Assembly: GCA_030323885.1 (NCBI GenBank)
Contig: CM059202.1
Location: 47,014,849-47,078,848 of the forward strand
Source: Branchipolynoe longqiensis
Lineage: Eukaryota; Annelida; Polychaeta; Phyllodocida; Polynoidae
Reading direction: 5' to 3'
Length of the DNA: 64,000 nucleotides
Shown: positions 50,977 to 61,105 of the stretch, in pieces
How the letters are laid out: the number at the start of each line of letters is the position of its first letter
How positions within the stretch are numbered: the first letter of the stretch is position 1
The notes under the pieces: generated by a model
Seen by the model: the letters and a program-made list of their open reading frames with translations, nothing else
Databases searched by the model: none
What the model was told of the DNA's origin: nothing
Translations under genes and position numbers: made by a program

Positions 50977-53900
50977 CTACTGCTTTTTCCTCAAACCTCC
51001 ACAGAACACCTCCACACAAGCAATGCAGGCGCGTTTTGCTAATTGTTGTTCCTGTGGATCTGGGATTGTTTCAATCAGCCTAGTCTTCTCCCGGGTGTGA
51101 GAACGCAGCACACGGGTGTCGTAACACTCTGGGCTGGGTGTGGGTGGTGGGGGGCGCTTGACTGCACCGGTGACCGTCAGTCTATGTCCCAACTCACGTG
51201 TCGTGTCAGGCGATGTCCTGACAGATGGAGTCCCGACAGGTGGAGTCCCGACAGATGGAGTCCCGACAGATGGAGTCCCCAGGCGATATGCACCACTGGT
51301 CGCTGTCTCCGAGCCCGGCGTGCAGGGGGTGGGTGTATAGTGGTTGGGTGAGTGGTGGGTGGGTGGGTGCTGGGTGGGTGCATGGTGGCTGGCCGCTCTC
51401 ACCTCCTCCGCCGTCTCCGTCGCGTGGGGGAGGGGTGCGCGGGGTGGGGGGAGGGTGGGTTGAATCTCATCCAAGGCCCCGCCCCCTCGCTTGCACCCGC
51501 GTCGTGGGTCGACCTCCATCACCGGGTTGCGTTCCGGGGTGCGTTCCGGGTTGCGTTCCGGGTCGCTGCTCACCGTGGGAGGGCACGTCGGGTCCATTGT
51601 CGTCCCCGGGCCGGGTTGGTTCCGCTTCACCACCTGTTCAGGGAACCGGGGGACAGAACAAGGGAAAGACACGCCAGCACCACCATTCAGTCCCCCATCA
51701 CACGGATCTGCATGCACACACTTATTTCCTTTCCCATGCACACACTCAGCATTCCTATCACCCCTGGCATCCTGCACGCATGTACCACCATTTTTACCAT
51801 CCCTGACTTCCTGCACGCACGTCCCACCTGCGGTCTCACCCTGCACATACCTTTTACCACTCTTAATTACCCCAATGTCAGTGGATGCACGCCTTTTGTT
51901 GTGGACCCTGTCTTGCATGTTTTGTCCCTCACCATGCACTTCCTGGCCCCTCACATGCATTGCCTGTCCCATGCTGCCAGGCCTTTTACAGCCCATAATT
52001 GGAGAACCCTTAGTTACTTCTGCTGGCCCGGACTCCACACGCCATCCCCCACGTGTCTGCATCGCATGCGTGCTCGGTACCCGTGCCCTCTCACACTCAC
52101 TGTTCATGACCCTTGGTTCTGGGGATGGTCCTTGACATTGCCCACCTGTCTGGTCATAGCCAGTGTAGTGTCTTTTTTGTACTTTCTTTCTTTGTGCCCG
52201 GGTTAGTCTAGAGTTTATCAAGTCCCATTGCATCTCCCCATCTGCCAACTTTACTTGGTCTCTATTCACTACCCTTTTTCTACTTTCTGGGCCCACCACA
52301 GTAACCACTTCACTGTTAATTGCTCTGGCTGTATTATTAGGATGTCTGTCCAACTGCAAATAAGCTGGTGAAATAGAGTAGACTACCCCTGCCATACTAG
52401 CACATGTAGCTTCTCTACCCAACCATCTGTGCTCCTTCCCATTCAGGATAATACTCATATCCGTGTAGGACAGCACGGCATCACACCGCTGCAGGACATC
52501 AGTCCCTATCAGGATATCATGCTGCAATTCTTCTACTACACAAAACTCACAATCAACTCCCCCCAGAGTGACCTTCCCCACTCCCCTTGTAGGAATCACA
52601 TGTCCTGAAAGTGAGTGAAGCTTCAATCCCTGCCTGAGCTTACCTCTGGCATAACCTCTCAATTTAAGAGCATTGTATACTTTATTCTTTATCATACTTT
52701 TACTGGCACCAGTATCAATTAGACCTGAATATGAAATTCCGCCAAATTTCATCTTGATACATGGTCTTCGATCTGCTGCCTCACCTATTTTTTCTACTGC
52801 ACAGGACCTGATTTCACTGTTACAGTCAGCCACACTTGCCTGCACCTTCTCCTCATGGGTAGCCACATAATCATGGTGGTAGTCATGTGCACAATAACTA
52901 CACCTGCCCGTATCTCTCCCAGGACCCTGGAAAGCCTGTCGAGGGGCGCGCCCCACTCTTTGACGTGGCGCCCTCCTTCTCTCACCTCTATTTACAGGAT
53001 TATTTGTGGGCAGTGTTGGTGCAGTCTGCACCACTACTGTAGATGGTGGTGCCGGTGCAATTGCCAACTGGGCAGCCTGTACTGGCCGCTCAGTGCGCTC
53101 TGCCACCAATTTCCGGAGGCTTTTTATCTCCCCCTGGAGCATCTTAAATGCTGCCCTATCTTCCCCAGCATCTGCCCTGGTGTGAGTCTCCATGGCTCCT
53201 ACCTCCATGGGTTCCTCCATCCTATGGGCCCCAGTCATCCTTCCCCCTGGACCGGCCAGTCCTTCTTCATTCTCCCTGGCTACTGACATGGCTGTTTCCA
53301 GACTCACTGCCCTGGCCAGGCGTACATTCAGCCTGACCACTGGTTCAATCAATGAATCTTCAAATTTTTTAATCACCATGCCCTGAACTGCCCCCAGCCT
53401 GAGTAGCCCTTTCTCTGGCCATGCCCTCTGCACTGCTGTACTGTATCGCATACAGTATGCCGACATTAGCTCCCCTTTCTCCTGTTTGAGTGAGAATACT
53501 ATGTCTATAAGTGCAGTGGCCTCCCTGGCTGTTAAGAACAGCCCAACCAGACGTTCCCGGACCGCCTCCCAGGAGCTTTGTGCATCATCCTCATAAACTG
53601 AGTAGATCACTTCATGTAGGTTGCCCTTGGAATGACTAAGTGCAAATTTCACTACATCTGCTCCCTTTGCCTCTGACACTCTACCTGCCCTGCCTACCTG
53701 CTCTACCCATGTCCTCAAGGCCCCCAGATCCGACCCATCCACAGTGGCTATCTGTCTTCCCTGGTCCTTTAGATCCCGTACTGCTCTCTCCTCTATTTTT
53801 ACTAGATCCCTACTTAATGCCAGGTGCTCCTGTCTAGCTGCTCTCTCTTCTATCACCCTGGCCTGCTCCTGGCTAGGTCCAGCCCCCTGCTCCCTATTTT

Positions 53901-54075
53901 CTCTGAGCGCCCTGGCCTGGGCTTCCAACTGTCCTGCTGCATATTTAGTTAAATATACAAGCCGGTCTGCATCTGTGGGTATCTCCCCTGAGGCTACCCC
54001 AAGTGTAAACCAGTCAGCAAACCCCCTAGTCAACTCAGCTTCTGCCATTGTGATAGCTGTACTGTTATCTGGCAC
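50977..54075 (-). CDS. Gypsy Gag-protease polyprotein, internally deleted but open
   Basis: A 1032-codon frame. Residues 1-110: helical, Glu/Arg-rich coiled segment. 110-270: retrotransposon Gag capsid (SYCMRYSTAVQRAWP-like core). 392-407: CSYC...H...H knuckle, atypical of CCHC. 450-530: aspartic protease with IDTGASKS (Asp454) and ILIGTDVL. 588-635: VVTVVGPESRKRVVNRDQVKL...LTRAQRKKVQKR. This last block matches 57,170-57,300, where it follows RT, so in this copy RT, RNase H and integrase core appear deleted without loss of frame. Residues 640-1032 are low-complexity Pro/Thr/His-rich with GTPSV repeats. The initiator at 54,075 is the first Met of the frame. Confidence 0.75.
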   Translation of the reverse strand: MPDNSTAITMAEAELTRGFADWFTLGVASGEIPTDADRLVYLTKYAAGQLEAQARALRENREQGAGPSQEQARVIEERAARQEHLALSRDLVKIEERAVRDLKDQGRQIATVDGSDLGALRTWVEQVGRAGRVSEAKGADVVKFALSHSKGNLHEVIYSVYEDDAQSSWEAVRERLVGLFLTAREATALIDIVFSLKQEKGELMSAYCMRYSTAVQRAWPEKGLLRLGAVQGMVIKKFEDSLIEPVVRLNVRLARAVSLETAMSVARENEEGLAGPGGRMTGAHRMEEPMEVGAMETHTRADAGEDRAAFKMLQGEIKSLRKLVAERTERPVQAAQLAIAPAPPSTVVVQTAPTLPTNNPVNRGERRRAPRQRVGRAPRQAFQGPGRDTGRCSYCAHDYHHDYVATHEEKVQASVADCNSEIRSCAVEKIGEAADRRPCIKMKFGGISYSGLIDTGASKSMIKNKVYNALKLRGYARGKLRQGLKLHSLSGHVIPTRGVGKVTLGGVDCEFCVVEELQHDILIGTDVLQRCDAVLSYTDMSIILNGKEHRWLGREATCASMAGVVYSISPAYLQLDRHPNNTARAINSEVVTVVGPESRKRVVNRDQVKLADGEMQWDLINSRLTRAQRKKVQKRHYTGYDQTGGQCQGPSPEPRVMNSECERARVPSTHAMQTRGGWRVESGPAEVTKGSPIMGCKRPGSMGQAMHVRGQEVHGEGQNMQDRVHNKRRASTDIGVIKSGKRYVQGETAGGTCVQEVRDGKNGGTCVQDARGDRNAECVHGKGNKCVHADPCDGGLNGGAGVSFPCSVPRFPEQVVKRNQPGPGTTMDPTCPPTVSSDPERNPERTPERNPVMEVDPRRGCKRGGGALDEIQPTLPPPRAPLPHATETAEEVRAASHHAPTQHPPTHHSPNHYTPTPCTPGSETATSGAYRLGTPSVGTPSVGTPPVGTPSVRTSPDTTRELGHRLTVTGAVKRPPPPTPSPECYDTRVLRSHTREKTRLIETIPDPQEQQLAKRACIACVEVFCGGLRKKQ
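51221..51282 (-). repeat. 15-bp tandem repeat inside the Gypsy ORF
   Basis: Four copies of GACAG.TGGAGTCCC, encoding the GTPSV/GTPPV repeats on the minus strand. A 12-bp GCGTTCCGGG.T repeat follows at 51,530-51,570. Confidence 0.9.
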
Positions 54076-54955
54076 AATACCTCCTTCTATCTGCTGATAT
54101 ATATTACAATATAATATATATCAACCACCTGTATCAACAATAAAATATATCAATGTACAGTCATACAGTATTTATCTGTATATGTCCCCAACAACTCTAC
54201 TCAATTCAAACACCCGACAGATTTTAAAACACCCGACAGATTCCTGCCTGCTGGGGGTCGTCTCAGGTCACAGGCACTTGGACACACCCCCTACTTACTC
54301 CCCCACTACACACAGAGCCCTGCCGGCGCGTCGCCGCTGCATGCGGCTTCCCTCACACACACACACAGACCCCTGCCGGTCTGCTATACACGGTGTGCGC
54401 CTGGTGAGCGCGGCCTCCCTACACACAGTCAGGGTGGGTCGCCTTTCTACTGGGACAGCCCCCACTACGTTAAAGCCGCATACTCTATTGAAACCACCCA
54501 ATTTATAATCCAACACATTACTTTTAGTTCTGATTCTTCTGTTTGTATGTTATATACCTGTATCCTTACCAACCTTTCGTCATCAACTGAAATCCACTAC
54601 CCAGTCAATTTGATAGAACCTATTCTCTGCAGTGACAGAATTCAACCCTAGGACTATGCCCCTTTAATTTAGGGTGGGTGCACCTCGCTGCTGGGTGCAC
54701 TCTCTCCTTTCACCCCCACACATACACACACACAGTGGGTGCGCGCTATGCTGGGTGCGACCTCTCAGCTCACCCCCACACCCACACACACAGACCCCTG
54801 TGGGTTGTTTATGCAGACAGTGGGTTGTGTTACTACTGGGTACCCTCCTTATAGCCTAGTCAAAGGAGTGCGAATACTAATATTCTATTAGTTACAGCCC
54901 CCTCGCCACTCCTATTTACTAGCTACCTTGCTATAGTATCCAGAAAATACGTTAC
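54076..54955. other. Gypsy leader region with degenerate repeats
   Basis: 54,330-54,470 and 54,665-54,845 contain diverged CA-rich units (CACACACACAGACCCCTG, TGGGTGC). Likely the untranslated leader of the minus-strand element. No ORF recognised. Confidence 0.45.
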
Positions 54956-54959
54956 TTTT

Positions 54960-55140
54960 CATTAAAATACGTTAATTTTACATTAAAATACGTTAATTTT
55001 CATTAAAATACGTTAATTTCCATTAAAATACGTTAATTTTCATTAAAATACGTTAATTTTCATTAAAATACGTTAATTTTCATTAACATACGTTAATTTC
55101 CATTAAATTACCTTAATTTTTATTAAAATACGTTAATTTA
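54960..55140. repeat. Nine 20-bp tandem repeats
   Basis: Unit CATTAAAATACGTTAATTTT, nine copies in register with few substitutions; the last two are most diverged. Each unit contains the near-palindromic TTAA pair around ACGT. Confidence 0.95.
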
Positions 55141-55196
55141 CCCAAGAACCGGGCAAGAAACGGATTGAGCAGACTTCAAACGGATAACTACCGTAT

Positions 55197-55556
55197 CTAA
55201 GCCGTACACCGCCGTATTTCACCGGATAAGAAATCGGACACAACCACATATGTATCAACGTTCACACATTCACAGCACTCACACACAGAACACTCATTAC
55301 AATGAACAGCGGTACACAGTGTCTCACCCCGCCTCGGCGCCCCAGCACCCAAAACAAGTGATAAAACAAAACTGAACCCTACCTGTTGGCTGCCCTCGCG
55401 GTGTTCGCCCACGCGGTGTTCGCCCACGCGGTGTTCGCCGTTCATCATTGGTGTGTCTGTCATCGCCATCGCCTCACCGAGTTCTCGCGTCATCACGGGC
55501 GTCATCGCGGCACTCTTCACGTCACCACGGCACATCTCTTCAAGTTCTTCAGTCAT
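55197..55556 (-). CDS. Short ORF in Gypsy leader, unknown
   Basis: 119 codons on the minus strand, just downstream of the candidate primer-binding site. N-terminal part acidic (MTEELEEMCRGDV) with a GEHRV triplet repeat (15-bp repeat at 55,396-55,440), C-terminal part Cys-rich. The frame extends upstream to the LTR end. I do not recognise it; it may be non-coding leader. Confidence 0.3.
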   Translation of the reverse strand: MTEELEEMCRGDVKSAAMTPVMTRELGEAMAMTDTPMMNGEHRVGEHRVGEHREGSQQVGFSFVLSLVLGAGAPRRGETLCTAVHCNECSVCECCECVNVDTYVVVSDFLSGEIRRCTA

Positions 55557-55577
55557 CTGTCTGAACTTCAGACAATC

Positions 55578-55590
55578 GTCATGGTCGCCA
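55578..55590 (-). promoter_or_regulatory. Candidate primer-binding site
   Basis: The minus strand reads TGGCGACCATGAC, starting with TGG as expected for priming by a tRNA CCA end. It lies between the LTR-like block (55,595-56,160) and the Gag frame. Confidence 0.4.
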
Positions 55591-55594
55591 GTTA

Positions 55595-56160
55595 TAAAAA
55601 CACGGGTCTCTGCCGCTGTGAGAACCCTATGTGATTACAATACTCTCCCCCTTCATTTCACCTGTGATGCCATTTAGCCTGATCAATTTAACCATGTCTA
55701 GAAAGAGGAAGGAAAACTAGTCACAATGATGAACAGTGAATAAGTTGTGCTTTATTGGCAGCAACTCCTGTCATCCCCCATTCCTGTGACCTAGCACCTG
55801 TACTCCTCTATACTGCCCACACTATGTCTCATAGTCACTTTAGCCTGTATGTTAAACCAGTGCCTACAACCCATGGGACAGGAGTCCTATGGCTGTGGAT
55901 ACACTCAATTAGAATAGCTGAATTTGGATAGCATCAGACAGAGTGTCTGGGGTCCTGCTCAGAAGTTGGTCTGTCTCACTCAAGAGCCAGGATGAGAGTG
56001 ATTTTCCTTCAGTGTGTCTGAGGCAAAATCTTGAATAATTAATTAGTTGAGACTAGTGTGTGGTCAGGATAGGACAAGGGAGTCAGGTGACCGGACATTC
56101 CCCAGCCAGCCAATGAGACACTCCCCCACAGACTGGGTGGGTGACCACCCCATTAGGGGC
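55595..56160 (-). repeat. Candidate 5' LTR of the 51-54-kb Gypsy element
   Basis: On the minus strand this block has an AATAAA signal (near 55,755) and ends next to the candidate primer-binding site. No matching 3' LTR was found below 50,977, so the call rests on position only. Confidence 0.35.
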
Positions 56161-56162
56161 TG

Positions 56163-57110
56163 TCACTCAAACCAGCTGCAGGTGGTGTACTCTATACATA
56201 TGCAAATCAGGCAGGTGGGTCAGTCGGTGGTCTTGGGTGGACAGGATCTTGCAACAGTTACAGATATTGTATATAGTAAAATCATTCTTTTCCTCTTTTG
56301 TATTCTTTATGAACACATAGAGAACATTTCAATCATCATGTACTGTTTCTTGCAAAGGAGCTCTTTTCATTAACTCCAAACATCATATATAACAGATAGT
56401 TTACATCATTCAGCATCCTATACATTTCCATCAACTCCACTCATAATGTATAACATATAGTTTACCTCACTCAGCATCATGTACCATGGGAGTGGAATTC
56501 TATTAGTTTTAGTTACTTTTAGTTTACATAACATAAGTCCCACTCCGACATCCAAGAATAATAATGCTCTCTGCCAATATATAATTCTTAACCGAAAATC
56601 CGTATATTTTTACATGATGTTAAACTAAGAGCTACTATGGTGGTAGTAGAGACCTTATAGGATACCTTTGAGTAGAAGACATCTTGTAGAAAAAGAGTTA
56701 GATAGGATGCTTGAAGATGATATTATAGAAGCAAGTTGTATTCCTTGGGCTTCATCAGTCACCATAGTGCCGAAAAAGGAGGGTACCATTCGTCTTTGTG
56801 GGGACTATCGTAAGCTAAATGCGGTGACAACTAAAGATGCTTATCCTCTGCCCAGGAAAAGGATATTTTTGATCAACTTCATGGAGCTAAAATTGTTACC
56901 ACTATAGACCTAAAATCTGATTATGGTAAACTAGGAAAGTAGACATAAAACAGCTACTAACACTCATATTGGAATGTTTCAATTTAAATGCATGAAGCTT
57001 GGATTAACTAATGCACCAGCTGTTTGAATGGTGAATGTTAATTTCTCAGAGTTTTGGGGAAAATGTTGTTTGATTTATTTAGATGATTTTGTGGTATCAT
57101 GGTGAATGAA
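56163..57110 (+). pseudogene. Gypsy leader and RT fragment
   Basis: 56,173-56,620 matches the leader at 5549-5915. From about 56,640 the frame reads [51 protein letters not shown] (typical Gypsy RT fingers), then in shifted frames [32 protein letters not shown] and CLIYLDDFVVSW (catalytic YLDD at about 57,078). Gag and protease are missing between leader and RT. Multiple frameshifts and stops. Confidence 0.85.
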
Positions 57111-57129
57111 TCTGGACCTTTAAAGTGAA

Positions 57130-57395
57130 AATACGATCCAGGATATGTTGTAGTTAGATCACAGGGTTCAGTAGTAACCGTGGTAGGGTCTAAGAATGAT
57201 CAAAAAATTGTTAACCGAGAAAAGGTTTGCATAGTTGATTCTAAAATTAGTTGGGATGATTTGGCACCTAGATTAACTCGCATGGAGAGGTTAAAAGGTA
57301 GGAGGCAACTTTTGCCATTCGATCCAATTGTTCCTGGCCAGGATAAACGAACTAATGTATTTTTGGTTGATAAACAAAACAAAACCCGAAAATAA
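57130..57395 (+). pseudogene. Gypsy integrase C-terminal (GPY/F-like) fragment
   Basis: DPGYVVVRSQGSVVTVVGSKNDQKIVNREKVCIV, then LAPRLTRMERLKGRRQ to a stop at 57,393-57,395. It follows the truncated RT directly, so RNase H and the integrase core are deleted. Homologous to residues 588-635 of the minus-strand polyprotein. Confidence 0.65.
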
Positions 57396-57461
57396 TACAT
57401 TCTCATGATATTGGTACTGGAGCATTTATGCGCCAGCAGTCACGTAGAATAGAACCTGCTT

Positions 57462-57750
57462 TGTAAAGTCGACGGCTGGCATCTGTGGTTGTGTAGGCAG
57501 GCTATAGGAAATCAATACAGGCAAGAAAAGAAAGAAAGAGTATAAAGAATGAAAGTAGAGTGAGAGCTTGTACCCTCAGGTTTATTATTATATAGTGGTA
57601 CATGGATCTGGTATGGCATACCACGTGACCATTATCTCCAATCAGCAACAAGCATTAATAGTTCCACCCATTAACAGTAAGCATTCTTGGGTCACCATGT
57701 CTACTGTGATCTACCCACCACCACCATTCGGTATGGCTGCTTAGCCTACA
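57462..57750 (-). repeat. Solo-type Gypsy LTR, minus orientation
   Basis: The reverse complement starts TGTAGGCTAAGC and ends CTTTACA, and matches 5250-5548. CCTGC occurs at 57,455-57,459 and 57,751-57,755, near both ends, perhaps a 5-bp target duplication with two extra bases on one side. Confidence 0.65.
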
Positions 57751-57839
57751 CCTGCCTGAGCTGTGTGTGTGTGGTGATCCGTGACTAACAGTTGGGGGGG
57801 AGGGGGTAGTGAGTAGAGCTCTTGAGGCTCCTTACGCAC

Positions 57840-57935
57840 TATCACTAGTGCCTCCTTCACACTATCTCTTTGTCTGTATTGGTTTCACCATAGCCTGCCT
57901 ACAAAGCCACAGATTCGAGCCTTAGCTTTTACATC
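57840..57935 (+). repeat. Gypsy LTR 3' end (U5), plus orientation
   Basis: TGTCTGTATTGGTTTCACCATAG..., CACAGATTC.AGCC, TTTTACA: matches the end of the 5250-5548 LTR in the same orientation. It probably belongs to the 56-57-kb Gypsy fragment. Confidence 0.55.
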
Positions 57936-57939
57936 ATGT

Positions 57940-59545
57940 TGGATAATTAAAATCCAGCAAACGGAAACGGAAATAGATCGTCGAACTTCGCTACGCAACA
58001 AAGAGGTTTGACGACAGCCATTGGTTAATAATATACTAGTCGAGAAAAAAACAAATGCCCGCTGCCATTGAATTTACTGATACGCACAGTACATAACTTC
58101 TATTTTATTTAAAATTAATAGAAATAAAGAACAGTTTGGCATAACAATGGATGCACAAATGTAATAGACGAGATCACCATTCCGACTGCGCATGCGCTGA
58201 CAACAGCGTTGGCAGGAAAGGAAATGTGTACAGCCATTCAGTTTGCTGATACTTGTAGGGTAAAACTTCCATTTTATTCACAATTAATAGAAATACATAA
58301 CAATTTGGCATAAACATGTATGCACAAGTGCAATATAATGATCTGATGAAATAACTAAGACAAACTTAGCCATAGTTAAACATTTTGAACTTAGAAACAT
58401 ACAATTCCACACAAAACAATCAGTCACGTTAAGGGTGATATCCACATCACTATTATTAATTCTTGTTCTAAATATTAAAATGCCAAATGTGTTAACAGAC
58501 ACTTGTTTCAGAGAAATATATTACCAATATATGATTAACCCTACTAATTTTCTAGCTCTACATATGTCATTAACCATAGGATATAAATAAAAACATGAAT
58601 AAAATAAGTAAAACTGACTCTGGCTATGGCTCTAACACCAGTCTGAGTGCCCAGATTTCTCTAAATCTCAATGCACATGGCATAAGATATGGTGATTATA
58701 TTGATGTACATTCAATGCTGGATACAAGATTAATATCTTAATTTATTATATATATTTTTTAGTTGGTATTCTATGTATCAAACAAGAGCTGAGATGAGCT
58801 GAAACTAGCACATTTCATAGCTGCACGCAGTGTATTAGCATGTGCCATGTGTTTCTCGCGGGTTTGTTTTTCTTCCACTCATCCCACAATGCACCGCACT
58901 GCTGGAATGGTGATGTAGTCTATATTAATAGTCTATTCCGCGGAAACGACGACCGTATTCGATTATCACGACTGCCACTCGGGTCACCCTAACACTGCAA
59001 GTGGAGTAAAAAAATACTATCGAATACAGCCACCAAAAGGGGGGTGGGAGTCGGGGTGGGTGGGTGGGTGGTATTATAGCCATACTCATAGAGGTCGAAA
59101 ATGAATTCACCAGAATCCAGCAACCGGAAACGGAAACAGCTCGTCGAACGTTGTTGCACAGCAAACAGGGTGGATGACAGCGATTGGTTAATAATATAGT
59201 TGTGTTGATAAATAAATAATTCTCCGAGTTATATATACATAAACGATACTCTTACTCATAGAGATGGACAATGATTTGACAAAAATCGAGCAAACGGAAG
59301 CGGAAATAGCCCTATATGGGCGCCACCATTTGTATACTCGTGTTGAATAATCAAAATCCAGCAAACGGAAAAGGAAATAGCCCTATATGGGTGCCGCCAT
59401 TTTTATTCTCGTGTTGAATAATCAAAATCTAGCAAACGGAAACGGAAATAGCCCTATATGGATGCCGCCATTTGTATACTCCTATTGAATAATCAAAATC
59501 TAGCAAACGGAAACGGAAATCGCTTCGCTAGGCAGCACACAGGGT
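57940..59545. repeat. Cluster of diverged repeat copies
   Basis: A module ATCCAGCAA.CGGAAACGGAAATAG, often followed by GATGACA.C.ATTGG, occurs near 57,950, 59,113, 59,285, 59,350, 59,425 and 59,500. The last four form about 70-bp tandem units. Separately, 58,066-58,177 and 58,235-58,347 are copies of one ~112-bp block (TTTTATT.A.AATTAATAGAAATA...TTTGGCATAA). Possibly the left terminal region of the DIRS element that follows; no ORF or exon. Confidence 0.65.
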
Positions 59546-59557
59546 GGATGACATCGA

Positions 59558-61105
59558 TTGGCGCATAATTTGGAATTGTGGTTGATTCGGGCGGGAAGCC
59601 AGGGGGAACACCCACGCCACCAAGCGGGATGCACAGACACTGACCGGAACCTCCCCCCGGCTTGGACATTCGGTTTCGGTCCTCCATGCTCTGACCATTT
59701 CAATGCACAGGCACCCACTCATCCCCCCAAGGCACCCAAGATCCAGCACCCACGGACTAATAAAGGCACCCACGTACTAAGCAACATGCAGCGCACACGC
59801 AGAACCACACGCCAGCCTGGTAGGCCCCCGAAGCGCGCCACACGGAGATCCCGCCCGGACCAGAGCTGCGAGCAGCTCAAAAGTCTGATTCAAGATGGCG
59901 GCGAGGACGCATCGCCGGTGCACCGGCGGCCCGCGAAGCCAAGGCGGGCCCCCGCTGCCTCCGCGGCGAGCATTCGGCAGGACCAAACCATGGATACGAT
60001 GGAGGAGAGATGGAGGCGGGTTGAGGAGCACGTCCTGTGCCAGGAGAGGGCCCTCGAGGAGGCGCGTCAGGCGGCGCCCCCTCCGGCTGCGGCGGCCGGG
60101 CCGCCGCCCCGCTCTCGGGAACGGACGCCCCCAGCTGCGGCGGCGGGGCGCATGGCGGCTGCCCGGCCGCGGCCCCGGAAACTCTCCCCCCAGTCCCCGG
60201 CTTACCTCCCCGGAGACCTGGATGGCGACATTCCCGAGGCGGACTTAACATGGGAAACACCGCCCCCGCTGCGCCCACGCCACAACCGCAGGCCTCGCGC
60301 ACTCTCCTCCGAGACCCCGCCCCGCCGCCACGCGACCGGGCACCGACAACAACGCCGAGAGCGGGACGACTCCCCGTACCGTAGCCCACGGTCTACGGCA
60401 GAGGAGGCAGTCAGGATCATCGCGGCCGTCGCGGAAGCCAAGACCTACTCCAGGAAAAAAGGTATTTCCTCAAAGTATCTGTTTCCCTATGACCTGATTG
60501 AGCGCGGAGCCGAGGGGAAGTCGGTCAAAAAAGGCGAGGCTACACGCGAGGAGTACACGCTGGGTCTCAAACGCCTCAAGACACAGTGCGGTTTCCCCTC
60601 ACACGCCCTGACAGCCCTATCAGCCCACCAAGAAGCCGTAGCACAGGACAATTGCACCCTTCCGTGGAATATCGTGCGTAGATACTCGGAAGAGATCTTC
60701 ACCCGCATCGCTGACGGCCGCCTCCCGCGAGGCTGGCGGGACCAGGTGGCACTTACGGCCGTACGGATCGAGGTTATCGCGATGGCCGGACATACCGCGG
60801 CTGCGGCGAACGGCAACGGGGCCGGTACCGACACCAGCAAGCCGGCGAAGCCTGGGTCGGAGACCCGAAACACCTATGGCAAAGCCGCCATCGGACCCCC
60901 CTGTACCGTATGGAACCGGGACCCCGATGCATGTGACAAGGCCCAGAAGGGAGAGTCGCATGGCACTGGAGCCAACAAGGTGGCGCACGTGTGCGGCTAC
61001 TGCGCCAACGTGCGCGGTATACTCACCACCCATGCTGAAGCTGTGTGCCACTCCAAGCGATCCCGGGAGAGAGGGCCCGCGAAGAAAGGATCGGCGGATT
61101 TTTAG
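59558..61105 (+). CDS. DIRS ORF1, Gag-like protein
   Basis: 515 codons in the longest frame; an internal ATG at 59,786 (MQRTRRTTRQPG) may be the true start because the preceding part is not conserved in style. Residues 80-290: basic, Pro/Ala/Arg-rich, probably disordered. 295-430: helical block (SRKKGISSKYLFPYDLIERG, EEYTLGLKRLKTQCGF, RRYSEEIFTRIADGRLPRGW) resembling a capsid-type domain. 455-505: Cys/His motif (C..WNRDP.AC...KVAHVCGYCANVRGI...AEAVC), as in other DIRS Gag proteins. It overlaps ORF2 by up to 61 bases. Role in RNA packaging is inferred. Confidence 0.75.
   Translation: MAHNLELWLIRAGSQGEHPRHQAGCTDTDRNLPPAWTFGFGPPCSDHFNAQAPTHPPKAPKIQHPRTNKGTHVLSNMQRTRRTTRQPGRPPKRATRRSRPDQSCEQLKSLIQDGGEDASPVHRRPAKPRRAPAASAASIRQDQTMDTMEERWRRVEEHVLCQERALEEARQAAPPPAAAAGPPPRSRERTPPAAAAGRMAAARPRPRKLSPQSPAYLPGDLDGDIPEADLTWETPPPLRPRHNRRPRALSSETPPRRHATGHRQQRRERDDSPYRSPRSTAEEAVRIIAAVAEAKTYSRKKGISSKYLFPYDLIERGAEGKSVKKGEATREEYTLGLKRLKTQCGFPSHALTALSAHQEAVAQDNCTLPWNIVRRYSEEIFTRIADGRLPRGWRDQVALTAVRIEVIAMAGHTAAAANGNGAGTDTSKPAKPGSETRNTYGKAAIGPPCTVWNRDPDACDKAQKGESHGTGANKVAHVCGYCANVRGILTTHAEAVCHSKRSRERGPAKKGSADF

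Noticed and set aside
51043..52206. Plus-strand frames opposite the 1032-codon Gypsy ORF
   Set aside because: Composition follows the reverse strand of low-complexity coding sequence; no domain is recognisable.
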